Positions 28,486 through 38,595 of a DNA stretch of 64,000 nucleotides are shown here, piece after piece. Source of the DNA: AP-15 sp963772295 (GTDB lineage Bacteria; Pseudomonadota; Alphaproteobacteria; ATCC43930; CGMCC-115725); assembly GCA_963772295.1 (NCBI GenBank), contig CAVYWO010000012.1, positions 908,672 to 972,671 on the forward strand. The letters run 5' to 3'. The notes beneath the pieces are model-generated. The model was given only the letters and a program-made list of their open reading frames with translations, was not told the DNA's origin and did no database searches. Made by a program: the position numbers and the translations under genes. The number at the start of each line of letters is the position of its first letter. Positions within the stretch are counted from its first letter, which is position 1.

Positions 28486-28665
28486 ACGTGGCGGGGGCTG
28501 GAAACGTGGCATGGTCGAAATGCTGGGACACTCGCAGACGAAAGGGCGAGACAACAGGGAACCCAAACCTCGGCCTAAACCGGCGCGCCAGTCCTCGACC
28601 CTACCGATGAGCGGGGACGGGAACCGGATCGCTGCGATGCCGCGACACCGCGCCCGTCCTCAACT

Positions 28666-28894
28666 CTACCCCCAAGTTGGCTACGGCATTCACACAATTT
28701 CATGAACAGTCACGAAGAGTTTGGGAGGCGGCCTTGCGGGAAATGCCGCTACAGGGGGGGTCATTCCGGGAACCCATTTTCCAGAGGCCTGTGTTCATGG
28801 ATTCCGGGCGGCCTCGCTCCGCTCGGCCCCCGGAATGACGATCTCTATGCGAAGCTCGACGAGCTGTGAATACCGTAGCCCCAACTTGGGGGGA
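28666..28894. repeat. MITE-like element with about 29-bp inverted ends
   Basis: The left arm, CCCCCAAGTTGGCTACGGCA, runs on to TTCACA (28668-28693). It pairs with the right arm at 28864-28894, which reads the same on the other strand apart from two extra G and a C/T change. An inner inverted pair, GTCATTCCGGG (near 28760) and CCCGGAATGAC (near 28829), lies inside. There is no open frame of note. It is probably a non-autonomous element or a folded RNA unit. Confidence 0.65.
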
Positions 28895-28983
28895 GAGGGG
28901 AGGGTGAGGGGCGCAACCGCCGGGGATACCGGACGGCGCACCGGCATACGGGATACGCGGGCAAACGCGTCGGGGGAGATCGG

Positions 28984-30112
28984 ATGAGGTGGCGGCTTCG
29001 CATCGGCCGGATGCTGTTCGGCTTGGGCCTGCCGGCGACGCTGTGAGCGGTGCTGTCCGCCCCGGCGGCGGCGCAGGCGGGACCGGGCTTTGTCGGCGCC
29101 GAGGTGGCGCCGGCGAGCGAAACCTTCTGGACCCCGCGTCGGCTGCTCAACGCCGCGCTCCTCGAAGCGTCTCTGCCCGCCGGCTTTGCCCCGGCGCCGC
29201 TTACCGCCGCACCACCCGCCGCGGGGAAATCGGAGGGCGGACCGGGCACACCGCCGACCGTATGGATCCCGCCGCAGCCGGACGATCTGGTGCATGCTCC
29301 GGTCGACCTCGACCGCATCGCGCCGTCCGGTGCCGTCCCCAATGCGTTTTTTGGCGGCGGGGTGTTCACCGAGAGCCGGGTGATCCCGCCAAACACCGGA
29401 CAAACTGCGCCGGCGGTCAACGCCTATCCCTACCGGGCCGTCGGCAAATTGTTTTTCTTCAACCCGCGGACCCGGCAGGAGCAGTTCTGCGGCGCCGCGA
29501 CCAACGGCCCGCGGGTGATCGTGACCGCCGCGCAGTGCGTCGCCAAAGGGAGCCGATCTGCGGATCAGCGGTTTTATTACACGAATTTTTTTTGTCCCCG
29601 CCTTTGACAACGGCGCCGCACCCTACGGCAAATGGTCGGCTCGCTATCACGTGGTCCCGGTAGGCTGGCTCTCAACCGGCATCCTGCCGAACCCGGCCGA
29701 TTTCGCCCTGCTCGAGGCCATTGACCAGGGTGGCAAGACATTGGGCTCGGTCGTCGGCGCCCTCGGCTGGCAGACCCTTCGCCTGGGCTTCAATCACTTC
29801 ACGACCCTGGCCTACCCCTGCAACCTCGACGGCTGCATGTTGATGCAGCGCAACGATGCCCAGACCTCGGGCTTTGGCGGGGTCAACACCTGGGTGCAGG
29901 GCAGCAACATGGGCAGCGGCGCCTTCGGCGGGCCCTGGATCAGGATTTCGGATTGAACCCGGCGGGGGGCACCGCCGGTGCCGTTTGGCGGGGACGTGAT
30001 CGTCGGCGTCACCTCGTATGGCGGGACCGGGCTTATCGGCGCCTCGCAATTCGACCAGCTCTTCAGCGCCATGCGCCGGTTCATCTGCGGGCACCAGCGC
30101 GGCAATTGCTGA
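28984..30112 (+). pseudogene. Secreted trypsin-like serine protease, stop codon and frameshifts
   Basis: It starts at ATG 28984 after GGGGGAGA with a signal peptide interrupted by TGA at 29041. It continues VNAYPYRAVGKLFFFNPRTR and the catalytic-His region VIVTAAQCV, where His is replaced by Gln. A run of eight T near 29585 shifts frame. Dropping one T gives TNFFVPAFDNGAAPYGKWSA. A further shift near 29950 leads to the catalytic-Ser-like region VPFGGDVIVGVTSYGGTGL. The damaged signal peptide, His and Ser all suggest real decay. Confidence 0.65.
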
Positions 30113-30204
30113 GCGGCAGGGCGGTCACCGCCCTCGGCCGGGGGGATATTCGCAACCGGCCTAGATCGCTATGCTGCCTGCGGACCATGGGGGGCGGTGC
30201 AGCG

Positions 30205-30398
30205 ATGCGGATGATCCTCGCCGGCGACGTGAATTTGCTGAGCGTCGCCGATCCCTGGTGCCGTTCGCGCTGGTGCGGGGCGAGTTCGCCGCCGCCGACC
30301 TCGTCTTCGCCAACCTCGAATGCTGCCCCTACCGGCCGCAGGAGCCGTGGCATTGCGCCGCCCGGTTCGCCGCGGCCTCGATCGCGCTATACCCTTGA
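30205..30398 (+). pseudogene. CapA-type poly-gamma-glutamate synthesis protein, N-terminal fragment
   Basis: MRMILAGDVNLLSVADPW, then in another frame PFALVRGEFAAADLVFANLE and CCPYRPQEPWH. This is the metal-binding start of PGA_cap/CapA metallophosphatase-like proteins. A frameshift near 30262 and loss of all later parts show that it is a relic. Confidence 0.6.
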
Positions 30399-30462
30399 CG
30401 CCGTCGGCGAGGGTCGGATTTAGATCCTGGTTCGAGCCGCGCAACCCTTCGATAGGAATGAG

Positions 30463-30786
30463 ATGCCGCTGATCACGTATGTTCACACCGACGGCACGCG
30501 GGAAGCGATCGATGTCCCGCTCGGCACCAGCGTCATGCGCGCGGCGATCCTCAACAGCGTCGACGGCATCGTCGCCGAATGCGGCGGCGAGATGATGTGC
30601 GCGACCTGCCACGTCTATGTCGAGCCGGAGCAGCTGCCGCTCTGCCCGGCGCAGTCCGAGGACGAGAAGGCGATGCTCGAATTCACCGCGAGCGACCGCA
30701 AGGCAAACAGCCGGTTGAGCTGCCAGCTGGTGGTCACGCCCGAAATGGACGGTCTCACGGTCCACCTGCCGCCGACGCAGGTTTGA
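30463..30786 (+). CDS. [2Fe-2S] ferredoxin, adrenodoxin/putidaredoxin type
   Basis: A 107-residue ferredoxin with cluster ligands in ECGGEMMCATCHVYV (C-x5-C-x2-C) and LSCQLVV. The acidic helix around PAQSEDEKAML is the partner-binding face of vertebrate-type ferredoxins. It passes electrons from the adjacent reductase to an oxygenase such as a cytochrome P450 or ring hydroxylase. None is in the window. Its stop overlaps the reductase ATG by one base (TGATG). Confidence 0.9.
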   Translation: MPLITYVHTDGTREAIDVPLGTSVMRAAILNSVDGIVAECGGEMMCATCHVYVEPEQLPLCPAQSEDEKAMLEFTASDRKANSRLSCQLVVTPEMDGLTVHLPPTQV

Positions 30787-32018
30787 TGCCCGATCCGGTC
30801 GTCGCCATTGTCGGCGCCGGCCAGGGCGGCTTTCAGGTCGCCTCGTCGCTGCGCCAGGAAGGCTTTGCCGGCCGCGTCCTCTTGTTTGGCGACGAGGGAG
30901 TGCTTCCCTACCAGCGTCCGCCGCTGTCGAAATCCTATTTGGCCGGCGAGGCCGGCCTCGACGCGGTATGGCTGCGGCGGGAAGCATTCTACGAAAAAGC
31001 GGCCATCGAGCTCGCCACGGATGAGCGAGTGGCGGCGATCGACCGGCGCGGGCGGCGGCTCGAACTCGCCTCGGGCCGCGCCATCGCCTTCGACCATCTC
31101 GTCCTCGCGCTCGGCGCGCGCAACCGGCCGCTGCGGGTCCCGGGCGCCGAGTTGGACGGCGTCCTCGGGCTGCGCACCCTCGCCGACGCCGATGCGCTGC
31201 GGCAGCGGCTCGCTGCGGCGAGCGCTGCGGTCGTCGTCGGCGCCGGCTTCATCGGTCTCGAATTCGCCGCGGTGGCGCTCGCCGCCGGCGTTGCCGTCCA
31301 CCTCGTCGAGCTGACAACGCAGCCGATGGGCCGAGTCGTGTCGGCGCCGGTCTCGCATTTCTTCACCGAGGCGCACCGGCGTTGGGGGGCGGTGGTCTCG
31401 CTCGGCACCGGCATCGCACGGATTCTCGGCGAGAATGGCCGCGCCGCAGGCGTTGAGACCGGCGACGGCCGGCGCCTCGCCGCCGACCTCGTCCTCGTCT
31501 CCATCGGCGTCATCCCCAATACCGAACTCGCCGCGGCAGCCGGGCTCGGCATCGATGACGGGATCGTCGTCGATACCCGGCTCGCGACCGCCGATCCGGC
31601 GATCTCGGCAATTGGCGACTGCGCCAATTTTCCGACCCGTTTTGCCCGGGTACGGGTTCGTCTCGAGTCGGTGCAGAACGCGGTCGATCAGGCGCGCTCG
31701 GTCGCCTCCGCCATCGCCGGCACACCGCAGCCTTACGACAAGGTGCCCTGGTTCTGGAGCGACCAGCGCGATCTCAAGTTGCAGATTGCCGGCCTCACCG
31801 CCGGGCGCGACCGGACGGTCCTGCGCGGCGACCCGGCGGGCGGCAGTTTCTCGGTGTTCTGCTTTCGTGACAGCCGCCTGATCGGCGTCGAATCGGTCAA
31901 TCGTCCCGCCGACCACGTCGTCGCGCGCCGCCTTCTCCTCGGCGCGCCCCGGCTCTCGCCGAACGAGGCGGCCGACCCCGATTTCGATCTGCGGGCGCTG
32001 GCCCGGCGCCCGCCGTGA
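30786..32018 (+). CDS. FAD-dependent ferredoxin reductase
   Basis: A 410-residue pyridine-nucleotide-disulfide-oxidoreductase-fold protein: FAD motif VAIVGAGQGGFQVASSL, LPYQRPPLSKSYL, NAD(P)H motif VVVGAGFIGLEFAAVALAAG, second FAD motif ISAIGDCANFPT, and a reductase C-terminal domain with VPWFWSDQRDLKLQIAGL. It is of putidaredoxin/rhodocoxin reductase type, using NADH to reduce the ferredoxin encoded just upstream. The one-base overlap indicates coupled expression. Confidence 0.9.
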   Translation: MPDPVVAIVGAGQGGFQVASSLRQEGFAGRVLLFGDEGVLPYQRPPLSKSYLAGEAGLDAVWLRREAFYEKAAIELATDERVAAIDRRGRRLELASGRAIAFDHLVLALGARNRPLRVPGAELDGVLGLRTLADADALRQRLAAASAAVVVGAGFIGLEFAAVALAAGVAVHLVELTTQPMGRVVSAPVSHFFTEAHRRWGAVVSLGTGIARILGENGRAAGVETGDGRRLAADLVLVSIGVIPNTELAAAAGLGIDDGIVVDTRLATADPAISAIGDCANFPTRFARVRVRLESVQNAVDQARSVASAIAGTPQPYDKVPWFWSDQRDLKLQIAGLTAGRDRTVLRGDPAGGSFSVFCFRDSRLIGVESVNRPADHVVARRLLLGAPRLSPNEAADPDFDLRALARRPP

Positions 32019-32029
32019 GCGGCGCGGCG

Positions 32030-32197
32030 CTACTGCCGCGCGAGGATCACGAGTTCATCCTTGATGCGCAGCTTTTGCCGCTTCAAATCGGAGATCGCAT
32101 CCTGGTTCGGAAACGGGTGCTTGTTCTCCTCGTCGATGGCGCGTTCGAGCGCGGCGTGCCGCGCCCGCAGCGCCTCGATGCGATCTTGCGACGACAT
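32030..32197 (-). CDS. YdcH/DUF465 small protein
   Basis: A 55-residue helical hairpin-type protein: MSSQDRIEALRARHAALERA, NKHPFPNQDAISDLKRQKLR, IKDELVILARQ. It matches DUF465/YdcH, small alpha-helical proteins of unknown function. The start is chosen for the GAGGAGG site seven bases upstream. A longer in-frame extension lacks such a site. It is convergent with the reductase gene. Confidence 0.82.
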   Translation of the reverse strand: MSSQDRIEALRARHAALERAIDEENKHPFPNQDAISDLKRQKLRIKDELVILARQ

Positions 32198-32312
32198 GCG
32201 CACGACCTCCTCTGGACGATGACCGTCGGCGATGCTAACGCCGGCCGCATCGCATGGCGCCGGCGCGTGCAAGCAAGATAGGCGTCGGCCGCATAGCGAG
32301 ACAGGTGGCGCG

Positions 32313-32918
32313 ATGGCGCAGGCAGCGGCAATCCCCCGCTTGATCGTCGGCATAACCGGCGCCTCCGGCATCATTTATGGGGTGCGGCTGCTCGAATTGC
32401 TGCGCCCGCTCGCGGTCGAGACCCATCTCGTCATGAGCCGCTCGGCCGAGATCGCGCTGGCGCTCGAAACCGGTCTGAAACCGGCGGCGGTGCGCGCCCT
32501 CGCCGATGTCGTCCACGCGTTCGGCGACATCGCGGCGCCGATCTCCTCGGGCTCGTTCATGACGAGCGGCATGGTGGTGGCGCCGTGCTCGATCCGCAGC
32601 ATGGCCGAGATCGCCAGCGGCGTGACCACGAGCCTGTTGACGCGGGCCGCCGATGTGACCCTGAAAGAGCGGCGGCGGCTCGTGCTTTTGGTACGCGAAA
32701 CCCCGCTCCACACCGGCCATCTGCGGACGATGACGGCGCTTTCCGAACTGGGCGCGGTGATCGCGCCGCCAGTGCCGGCGTTTTACGCAAAGCCCGCGTC
32801 GATCGCCGAGATGGTCGATCAGACCCTCGGCCGCACCCTCGATCTCTTCGGTCTCGACAGCGGCACCGTCAGGCGCTGGGGCGAGCCCCTTCGGCCGCCG
32901 GAGGGCGGCGCAGGATGA
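32313..32918 (+). CDS. ubiX: Flavin prenyltransferase UbiX
   Basis: A 201-residue flavoprotein: RLIVGITGASGIIYGVRLLE, SSGSFMTSGMVVAPCSIRSM, ERRRLVLLVRETPLHTGHL and PPVPAFYAKPASIAEMVDQT. These are the hallmark UbiX/Pad1 segments. It makes prenylated FMN for UbiD-type decarboxylases of ubiquinone synthesis or aromatic degradation. It starts at ATG 32313. Confidence 0.95.
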   Translation: MAQAAAIPRLIVGITGASGIIYGVRLLELLRPLAVETHLVMSRSAEIALALETGLKPAAVRALADVVHAFGDIAAPISSGSFMTSGMVVAPCSIRSMAEIASGVTTSLLTRAADVTLKERRRLVLLVRETPLHTGHLRTMTALSELGAVIAPPVPAFYAKPASIAEMVDQTLGRTLDLFGLDSGTVRRWGEPLRPPEGGAG

Positions 32919-33000
32919 CACCGCGCATCGCCCGACAGCTTCCTCGTGCCGCGGCCGCGAGAGGATGCTATGATGAACCCGCAACCTCGGGGCACCCCTC

Positions 33001-33204
33001 ATGGACCTCGATGTGGAGGAGCTGCGGGCGAAGTTGGCCGCGCTCAAGATCGAGCATCGCGATCTCGACGAGGTGATCGCGCACGCCGCCGAGCATGCGC
33101 CGTTCGACCAGCTGCGATTGCGCCGCCTCAAAAAGCGCAAGCTTTGGCTCAAGGACCAGATCTCCAAGATCGAAAGCGAGCTCTTGCCCGACATTATCGC
33201 CTGA
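33001..33204 (+). CDS. YdcH/DUF465 small protein
   Basis: A 67-residue helical protein: DVEELRAKLAALKIEHRDLD, then FDQLRLRRLKKRKLWLKDQI. It is of the same DUF465 family as the gene at 32030 but divergent. It lies between ubiX and purE, an order I recall from alphaproteobacterial chromosomes. Role unknown. Confidence 0.82.
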   Translation: MDLDVEELRAKLAALKIEHRDLDEVIAHAAEHAPFDQLRLRRLKKRKLWLKDQISKIESELLPDIIA

Positions 33205-33242
33205 GACCCTGCGTGTCGAAGGGACCAATGGCCCGGGGCGAG

Positions 33243-33271
33243 CTTGTGCCGGCGGCGCGCGCCCCTATAAT
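33243..33271 (+). promoter_or_regulatory. Candidate promoter for purE
   Basis: CTTGTG at 33243-33248 and TATAAT at 33266-33271 are 17 bases apart and end 35 bases before the purE ATG. The perfect -10 stands out in G+C-rich DNA. Confidence 0.5.
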
Positions 33272-33306
33272 GCCGCCCCTTTCCACCCGCACCCCAAAGG
33301 AACGCG

Positions 33307-33807
33307 ATGAGCGAGGCCGACCCGGCGGCAAGCGTCGGCATCGTCATGGGGAGCCAGTCCGACTGGCCGACGATGCAGCACGCCGCGGCCACCCTCGAAG
33401 GTTTGTCGATCGCCGCCGAGACGCGGATCATCTCGGCCCACCGCACGCCGGAGCGGCTCTTCGATTATGCCCGCAGCGCCCGCGGGCGCGGCCTGCGGGT
33501 GGTGATCGCCGGCGCTGGCGGGGCGGCGCACCTGCCTGGCTTGATCGCGGCCCTGACCCCGCTCCCGGTGCTCGGGGTACCGATCGAGAGCCGGGTGCTG
33601 AGGGGGGTCGACAGCCTGTTGTCGATCGTCCAGATGCCGGCCGGGGTCCCGGTCGCGACCTTTGCCATCGGCGAGGCGGGGGCGGTCAATGCCGCGTTGT
33701 TCGCGGCGGCGATCCTCGGACTGTCCGACCCCGCCGCGCGGCAGGCCGTCGAAGATTGGCGTCGCGCCCAGAGCGCCGCCGTGGCCGAGCGGCCGCAGGG
33801 CCGCTGA
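33307..33807 (+). CDS. purE: N5-carboxyaminoimidazole ribonucleotide mutase PurE
   Basis: A 166-residue class I PurE: VGIVMGSQSDWPTMQHAAAT, ISAHRTPERLFDYARSA, VVIAGAGGAAHLPGLIAALT, LPVLGVPIESRVLRGVDSLL and the C-terminal AIGEAGAVNAALFAA. It converts N5-CAIR to CAIR in purine synthesis. purK, its usual partner, does not follow. The next gene is convergent metC, so purK is elsewhere. Confidence 0.95.
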   Translation: MSEADPAASVGIVMGSQSDWPTMQHAAATLEGLSIAAETRIISAHRTPERLFDYARSARGRGLRVVIAGAGGAAHLPGLIAALTPLPVLGVPIESRVLRGVDSLLSIVQMPAGVPVATFAIGEAGAVNAALFAAAILGLSDPAARQAVEDWRRAQSAAVAERPQGR

Positions 33808-33906
33808 TGCCGGCGCCCCAATTCGCCCCGGCGCGACACCCCGCGTGCCGTTCGGCTCGGTGCTGCATCACACCGACGCCGTGATGCCCGATCTGTCCGA
33901 CGAGGG

Positions 33907-35106
33907 TCAGGCCGCGGCGGCGCGCAAAGCGGCAAAGCCGCGTTCCAGGTCCTCGATCAGATCCTGCGGGTCTTCGAGCCCGATATGGAGGCGCAAGGTC
34001 GGGCCTCCCGGCGCCCATCGGGTGGCGGTGCGCTGGCGCGCCGGGTTCGTCGGCACGATCAGGCTTTCGAAACCGCCCCAGCTGGAGCCGATGCCGAACA
34101 GGTCGAGCGCATCGATCAAGGCATGGACCGCCGCCCGCGGCGCCGGCTGCAAAATCATCCCGAAGAGCCCGCTCGCGCCGGTAAAGTCGCGCCGCCACAG
34201 CGCATGGCCGGGATCCTCGGGCAGCGCCGGGTAGAGCACGCGCGCCACCTCCGGCCGGGTCTGCAGCCAACGGGCTACGGCAAGCGCGTTTTGCTGGTGC
34301 CGCTCGAGGCGGACGCCGAGCGTGCGCAATCCGCGCAGCGCAAAATAGGCGTCGTCGGGTGCGGCGCAATGGCCGAGATCGGCCGCCATCGTGCGCACCG
34401 GCAGGTAGGTGCCTTCGCTGGTGATGACTGCGCCGAGCATCACGTCGGAATGGCCGGTGATGTATTTGGTCGCGGCATGGATCGATACGTCGACGCCATG
34501 GGCAAACGACGCAAACAGCCACGGCGAAGCCCAGGTGTTGTCCATCAGCACTGTGGCGCCCGACGCATGCGCCACTTCGGCGATCGCCGGAACGTCCTGC
34601 ACCTCGAAGGTCAGCGAGCCCGGCAATTCGACATAGACGACGCGGGTGTTGGGCCGGATCAGCCGGACGATGCCCTCGCCGATCAGCGGGTCGTAATAGG
34701 TCGTCACCACCCCGAAGCGGGTCAGCACCTTCTCGCAGAAATTGCGCGTCGGCCCATAGGCCGAATCGACCATCAGCAAATGGTCGCCGCATTTGAGGCA
34801 GGCCTGCAGCGGGGCAGTGATCGCGGCGAGCCCGGAGCACATCAGCATCGCCCGGTAGCCGCCCTCGATTGCCGCCAGCGCCTCTTCGAGCGCAAATGTC
34901 GTCGGGGTGCCGTAGAGACCATAGCGAACCGTTTCGAACCGCTTCGCCGGGTCCCGCGCCTCCCATGCGGCCATGTTCGGCGACAGGATCGTCGAAGCGT
35001 GATAGACGGGCGGGTTGACCGCGCCCATCTGCGCCTCGGGATGGCGCCCGAGATGGGTGACGAGCGTATCCCTGCGGTATTGCCGCGCCCTGCCGTCGCT
35101 CTTCAT
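33907..35106 (-). CDS. metC: Cystathionine beta-lyase
   Basis: A 399-residue PLP enzyme of the Cys/Met metabolism family. It has NPPVYHASTILSPNMAAWEA, the cofactor-stacking GLYGTPTTFALEEALAAIEG, and PLP lysine region SIHAATKYITGHSDVMLGAV. The C-terminal SSWGGFESLIVPTNP and LRLHIGLEDPQDLIEDL complete it. The SSWGG segment and overall length favour beta-lyase over gamma-synthase. It makes homocysteine, ammonia and pyruvate from cystathionine. Confidence 0.9.
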   Translation of the reverse strand: MKSDGRARQYRRDTLVTHLGRHPEAQMGAVNPPVYHASTILSPNMAAWEARDPAKRFETVRYGLYGTPTTFALEEALAAIEGGYRAMLMCSGLAAITAPLQACLKCGDHLLMVDSAYGPTRNFCEKVLTRFGVVTTYYDPLIGEGIVRLIRPNTRVVYVELPGSLTFEVQDVPAIAEVAHASGATVLMDNTWASPWLFASFAHGVDVSIHAATKYITGHSDVMLGAVITSEGTYLPVRTMAADLGHCAAPDDAYFALRGLRTLGVRLERHQQNALAVARWLQTRPEVARVLYPALPEDPGHALWRRDFTGASGLFGMILQPAPRAAVHALIDALDLFGIGSSWGGFESLIVPTNPARQRTATRWAPGGPTLRLHIGLEDPQDLIEDLERGFAALRAAAA

Positions 35107-35342
35107 GAGGCCCTGCTCCGCGCTCCTCGGCCGGCCGGGCGACCGGCCCCGATCCTAATATCGCCCAGGCGGTCGCGACACCAGCGCCGGCGGGACCCGA
35201 ACCGACAAACCCGCGCGCCGGCTCGCGCCAAGGTCGATTGCCACGAAATTGCCGCACCACGGCATAAAGCTCGATGCTGCCGCCTCGAACACCCGACCGT
35301 CCTTCGGCTTCGATCCGGCATCGACGCACGGAGGCCGCGCCG

Positions 35343-35543
35343 ATGAGATTGGCAACCTTCTTCCACGCCGCCTTTTTCCTGCCGGCCTGTTTGCTCGGCG
35401 CCTGCTCCGGCGGCACGCCGGTGGCGGAGCCGGGCGCCACCGAATCGGCGACGATGGTCGAAAAGAACTGCAACGATCCGCACTGGCGCGAGCAGAATCT
35501 CGGCCTCTGGTATTCGGTCTGCCGGCCGCCGCTGCGCTGGTAG
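35343..35543 (+). CDS. Small predicted lipoprotein
   Basis: 66 residues: MRLATFFHAAFFLPACLLGA, then C-S-G-G. This is a signal peptide with a lipobox (LLGAC, Cys at about 20). The mature part is short, with SATMVEKNCNDPHWREQNLG and LWYSVCRP. It may be anchored in the outer membrane. Function unknown. It is convergent with the next gene. Confidence 0.65.
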   Translation: MRLATFFHAAFFLPACLLGACSGGTPVAEPGATESATMVEKNCNDPHWREQNLGLWYSVCRPPLRW

Positions 35544-35554
35544 TCAGCCGCGCC

Positions 35555-35905
35555 TCAGAATTGCCTGAAGCATTCGCGGCCGGTGCCGCGCAGTATCTTG
35601 CAATCCTCGACGATCGCGGTGCCTTTTTTGTCGGGCCTTATCTGAATGACGTAGCTTTGGCCGTTCTGGCAGCCGACGCTCCAATAGGCATAGCCCTTCG
35701 CCCGGCCGGACGCGGTGACCCCCATCAGAAAGGCCGCTGTTCCGACGCAATTGTGGGGCGCTAGGTTGGCGAGGATTACGATGCGCCGGCTCTCCGGCTC
35801 GGCGAGCAGCCGGTCGGTCGTCGGATTGCCCGAACCGGCGGCCATCGCCGCCGCGCTTGCGCCGCCCGCAACAAGCGCCGCCAGCACCATCACGCGGCCC
35901 CGCAT
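35555..35905 (-). CDS. Small secreted protein of unknown function
   Basis: A 116-residue protein. The start at 35905 is chosen to give a clean signal peptide (MRGRVMVLAALVAGGASAAA). The mature part has four cysteines, in HNCVGTAAFLMG, WSVGCQNGQSYVI, VEDCKILRGT and RECFRQF, suggesting two disulfides. I recall similar unnamed exported proteins from alphaproteobacteria. Function unknown. Confidence 0.6.
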   Translation of the reverse strand: MRGRVMVLAALVAGGASAAAMAAGSGNPTTDRLLAEPESRRIVILANLAPHNCVGTAAFLMGVTASGRAKGYAYWSVGCQNGQSYVIQIRPDKKGTAIVEDCKILRGTGRECFRQF

Positions 35906-36033
35906 CCCCACCTCGCCGTCGCGCTCCGGCGGCAGAATATTGCCGTCGCCGGCCCGCCGCAATCGAGCGCACGCCGCCGACGCTTGCCACCGACCGGCAT
36001 TTTCGCTAGATGCTGGTCACCGTCGCGCGGCGC

Positions 36034-37249
<1,216 letters not shown>

Positions 37250-37519
37250 GGGTCCTCACGTTGGTTTTGAAGGTACTGTCGAACCTGATCTTCGGTGTAT
37301 CGGATGCGCCCGCCGATCCGGGTGAAGCCGAGACGGCCACGCTGGCGCTCGCGCTTTACGGTCGCGGTCGAACAGCCGAGCACCTCGGCGACCTGCCCCT
37401 CGCTGTACAGCCGGGGCAGAGTCGCGACCCGGCCACGGGCTTCGGATTCGGATTCGGGCATGGGTATGTGGGCTTAAGCTAGCAGTGAGCGAGGGCACTC
37501 CGTTCCATTCCATGAGCTT

Positions 37520-37547
37520 AACACCAATCTCGGTTCTACAACACCAA
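37520..37547. promoter_or_regulatory. Direct repeats AACACCAA (possible operator)
   Basis: AACACCAA occurs at 37520-37527 and 37540-37547, 20 bases apart, in an AT-rich gap between divergent genes. A third copy is at 38192-38199 after the next gene. The second and third are both followed by A-rich DNA and AGCATT. This is a candidate repressor site of the element. Confidence 0.35.
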
Positions 37548-37612
37548 AATCAGCATTGCAATCTGGTCTGGTCGGGTGCCACAATGTGGTAGCCATCTTC
37601 GCGGGAGGCCCG

Positions 37613-38161
37613 GTGCAATACAAACAGATGGAGCTGGCGCTCGCCGACGTCCTCGGCGTACCGACCGAGCGTGTCGGCGCGTTTCGCGCGCGCATCCGGC
37701 ATCTTCGCGACTTCGGCGTCCCGGCGCTTCCGAAGCCAGGGACCGGCTCATTTATCGACTACACGGCTGCGATGGCGCTCGAACTGCTTGTCGTCCTCCA
37801 GCTCGAAGCCGTCGGGCACGCGCCGAAGCATATCGCCCGCATGGCCGCCAAGATCGTCGCGGAGTGGCTACCAGATGGCCGTTCGCCGACGGCAAGCGCC
37901 TATGGCGACATGTTCGTCATCCTGTTGCCGCCGGACACCAGCCAAGCCGAGCTGGCGCGCTTCGATCCATTGAAGCAGCTCAGGCGCGTCCCGCCGGAAT
38001 GGGAGGGCAACGGCCCGACCCCCACACCCTTTTACTTCATCCTGCGCGGCCTCGGCGCGTGGCCGTATTTCCTGGAGAAGGCACCACGGGCCTTCTCCGT
38101 GGTCAACTTGACGGCGATCAGTCGAGATCTTGCGGCCGCGCTGGAGAGGATCGCGAGGTGA
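37613..38161 (+). CDS. Element protein of unknown function
   Basis: A 182-residue protein starting GTG at 37613 after GGGAGG. It begins VQYKQMELALADVLGVPTER, then VGAFRARIRHLRDFGVPALP and DYTAAMALELLVVLQLEAVG. The RHLRDFGVP...ALELLVVLQLEA pattern looks like a small helical DNA-binding regulator of phages, and I recall rhizobial prophage homologues. Divergent from the integrase/excisionase with AACACCAA repeats on both sides, it is a candidate element regulator (inference). Confidence 0.6.
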   Translation: MQYKQMELALADVLGVPTERVGAFRARIRHLRDFGVPALPKPGTGSFIDYTAAMALELLVVLQLEAVGHAPKHIARMAAKIVAEWLPDGRSPTASAYGDMFVILLPPDTSQAELARFDPLKQLRRVPPEWEGNGPTPTPFYFILRGLGAWPYFLEKAPRAFSVVNLTAISRDLAAALERIAR

Positions 38162-38403
38162 CATAACCCCCCGTGTTTTTTTGGCCATCATAACACCAAT
38201 GATAGCATTATATGGGCGAGGGGAGCGGCGCGGTTCGTATCCGCGCGGACCGCGACCAAAAAAGGTCAAGCCGGTTGTTGAGAGGTCGCAATAATGGGCG
38301 AGGCGAAGCGCCCCCGGCAGGCCGGCAATTATCCCACTACACGGAGCGCGGCGCGGATCGAGATCCGTGACCCGACCGATATGTGCACATCCCCGGCACA
38401 TTG

Positions 38404-38595
38404 ATGGTCTATGTCCTGCACGACAGCGGCGCCGGGGTCGCCGCGTCGGTGCCGCTCGGCGATGTCGACGTCGTGCTGCGGGCTGGCGAGACCTTCGCCA
38501 AGGATCGCGGTAAGCGCGGCGCCAGCCGCGAGGACGCGCGCAAGGAGCTGCGCGCCCATATGCCGGATGACGGTGCACCGGAGGACGGGCAGTGA
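38404..38595 (+). CDS. Small protein leading the topoisomerase-like operon
   Basis: 63 residues: MVYVLHDSGAGVAASVPLGD, then VDVVLRAGETFAKDRGKRGA and SREDARKELRAHM. A GTG at 38383 is an alternative start. Its stop overlaps the B-subunit GTG by four bases (GTGA), so it is part of the operon. No family is recognised. Confidence 0.5.
   Translation: MVYVLHDSGAGVAASVPLGDVDVVLRAGETFAKDRGKRGASREDARKELRAHMPDDGAPEDGQ

Larger units (their letters stand above)
26607..28600 (+). mobile_element. Group II intron (second, full-length ORF)
   Basis: The 5' end is proposed at the GTGTG at 26607. About 500 bases of structured leader follow (domain I-like), then the intron-encoded protein 27118-28419 and domain V at 28453-28485. 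The 3' end is not defined and 28600 is approximate. It lies directly against the first intron, suggesting insertion into or beside it. Confidence 0.6.

Noticed and set aside
33686..35473. A 595-codon minus-strand frame over metC
   Set aside because: It is a shifted reading of the metC frame and has no domain of its own.
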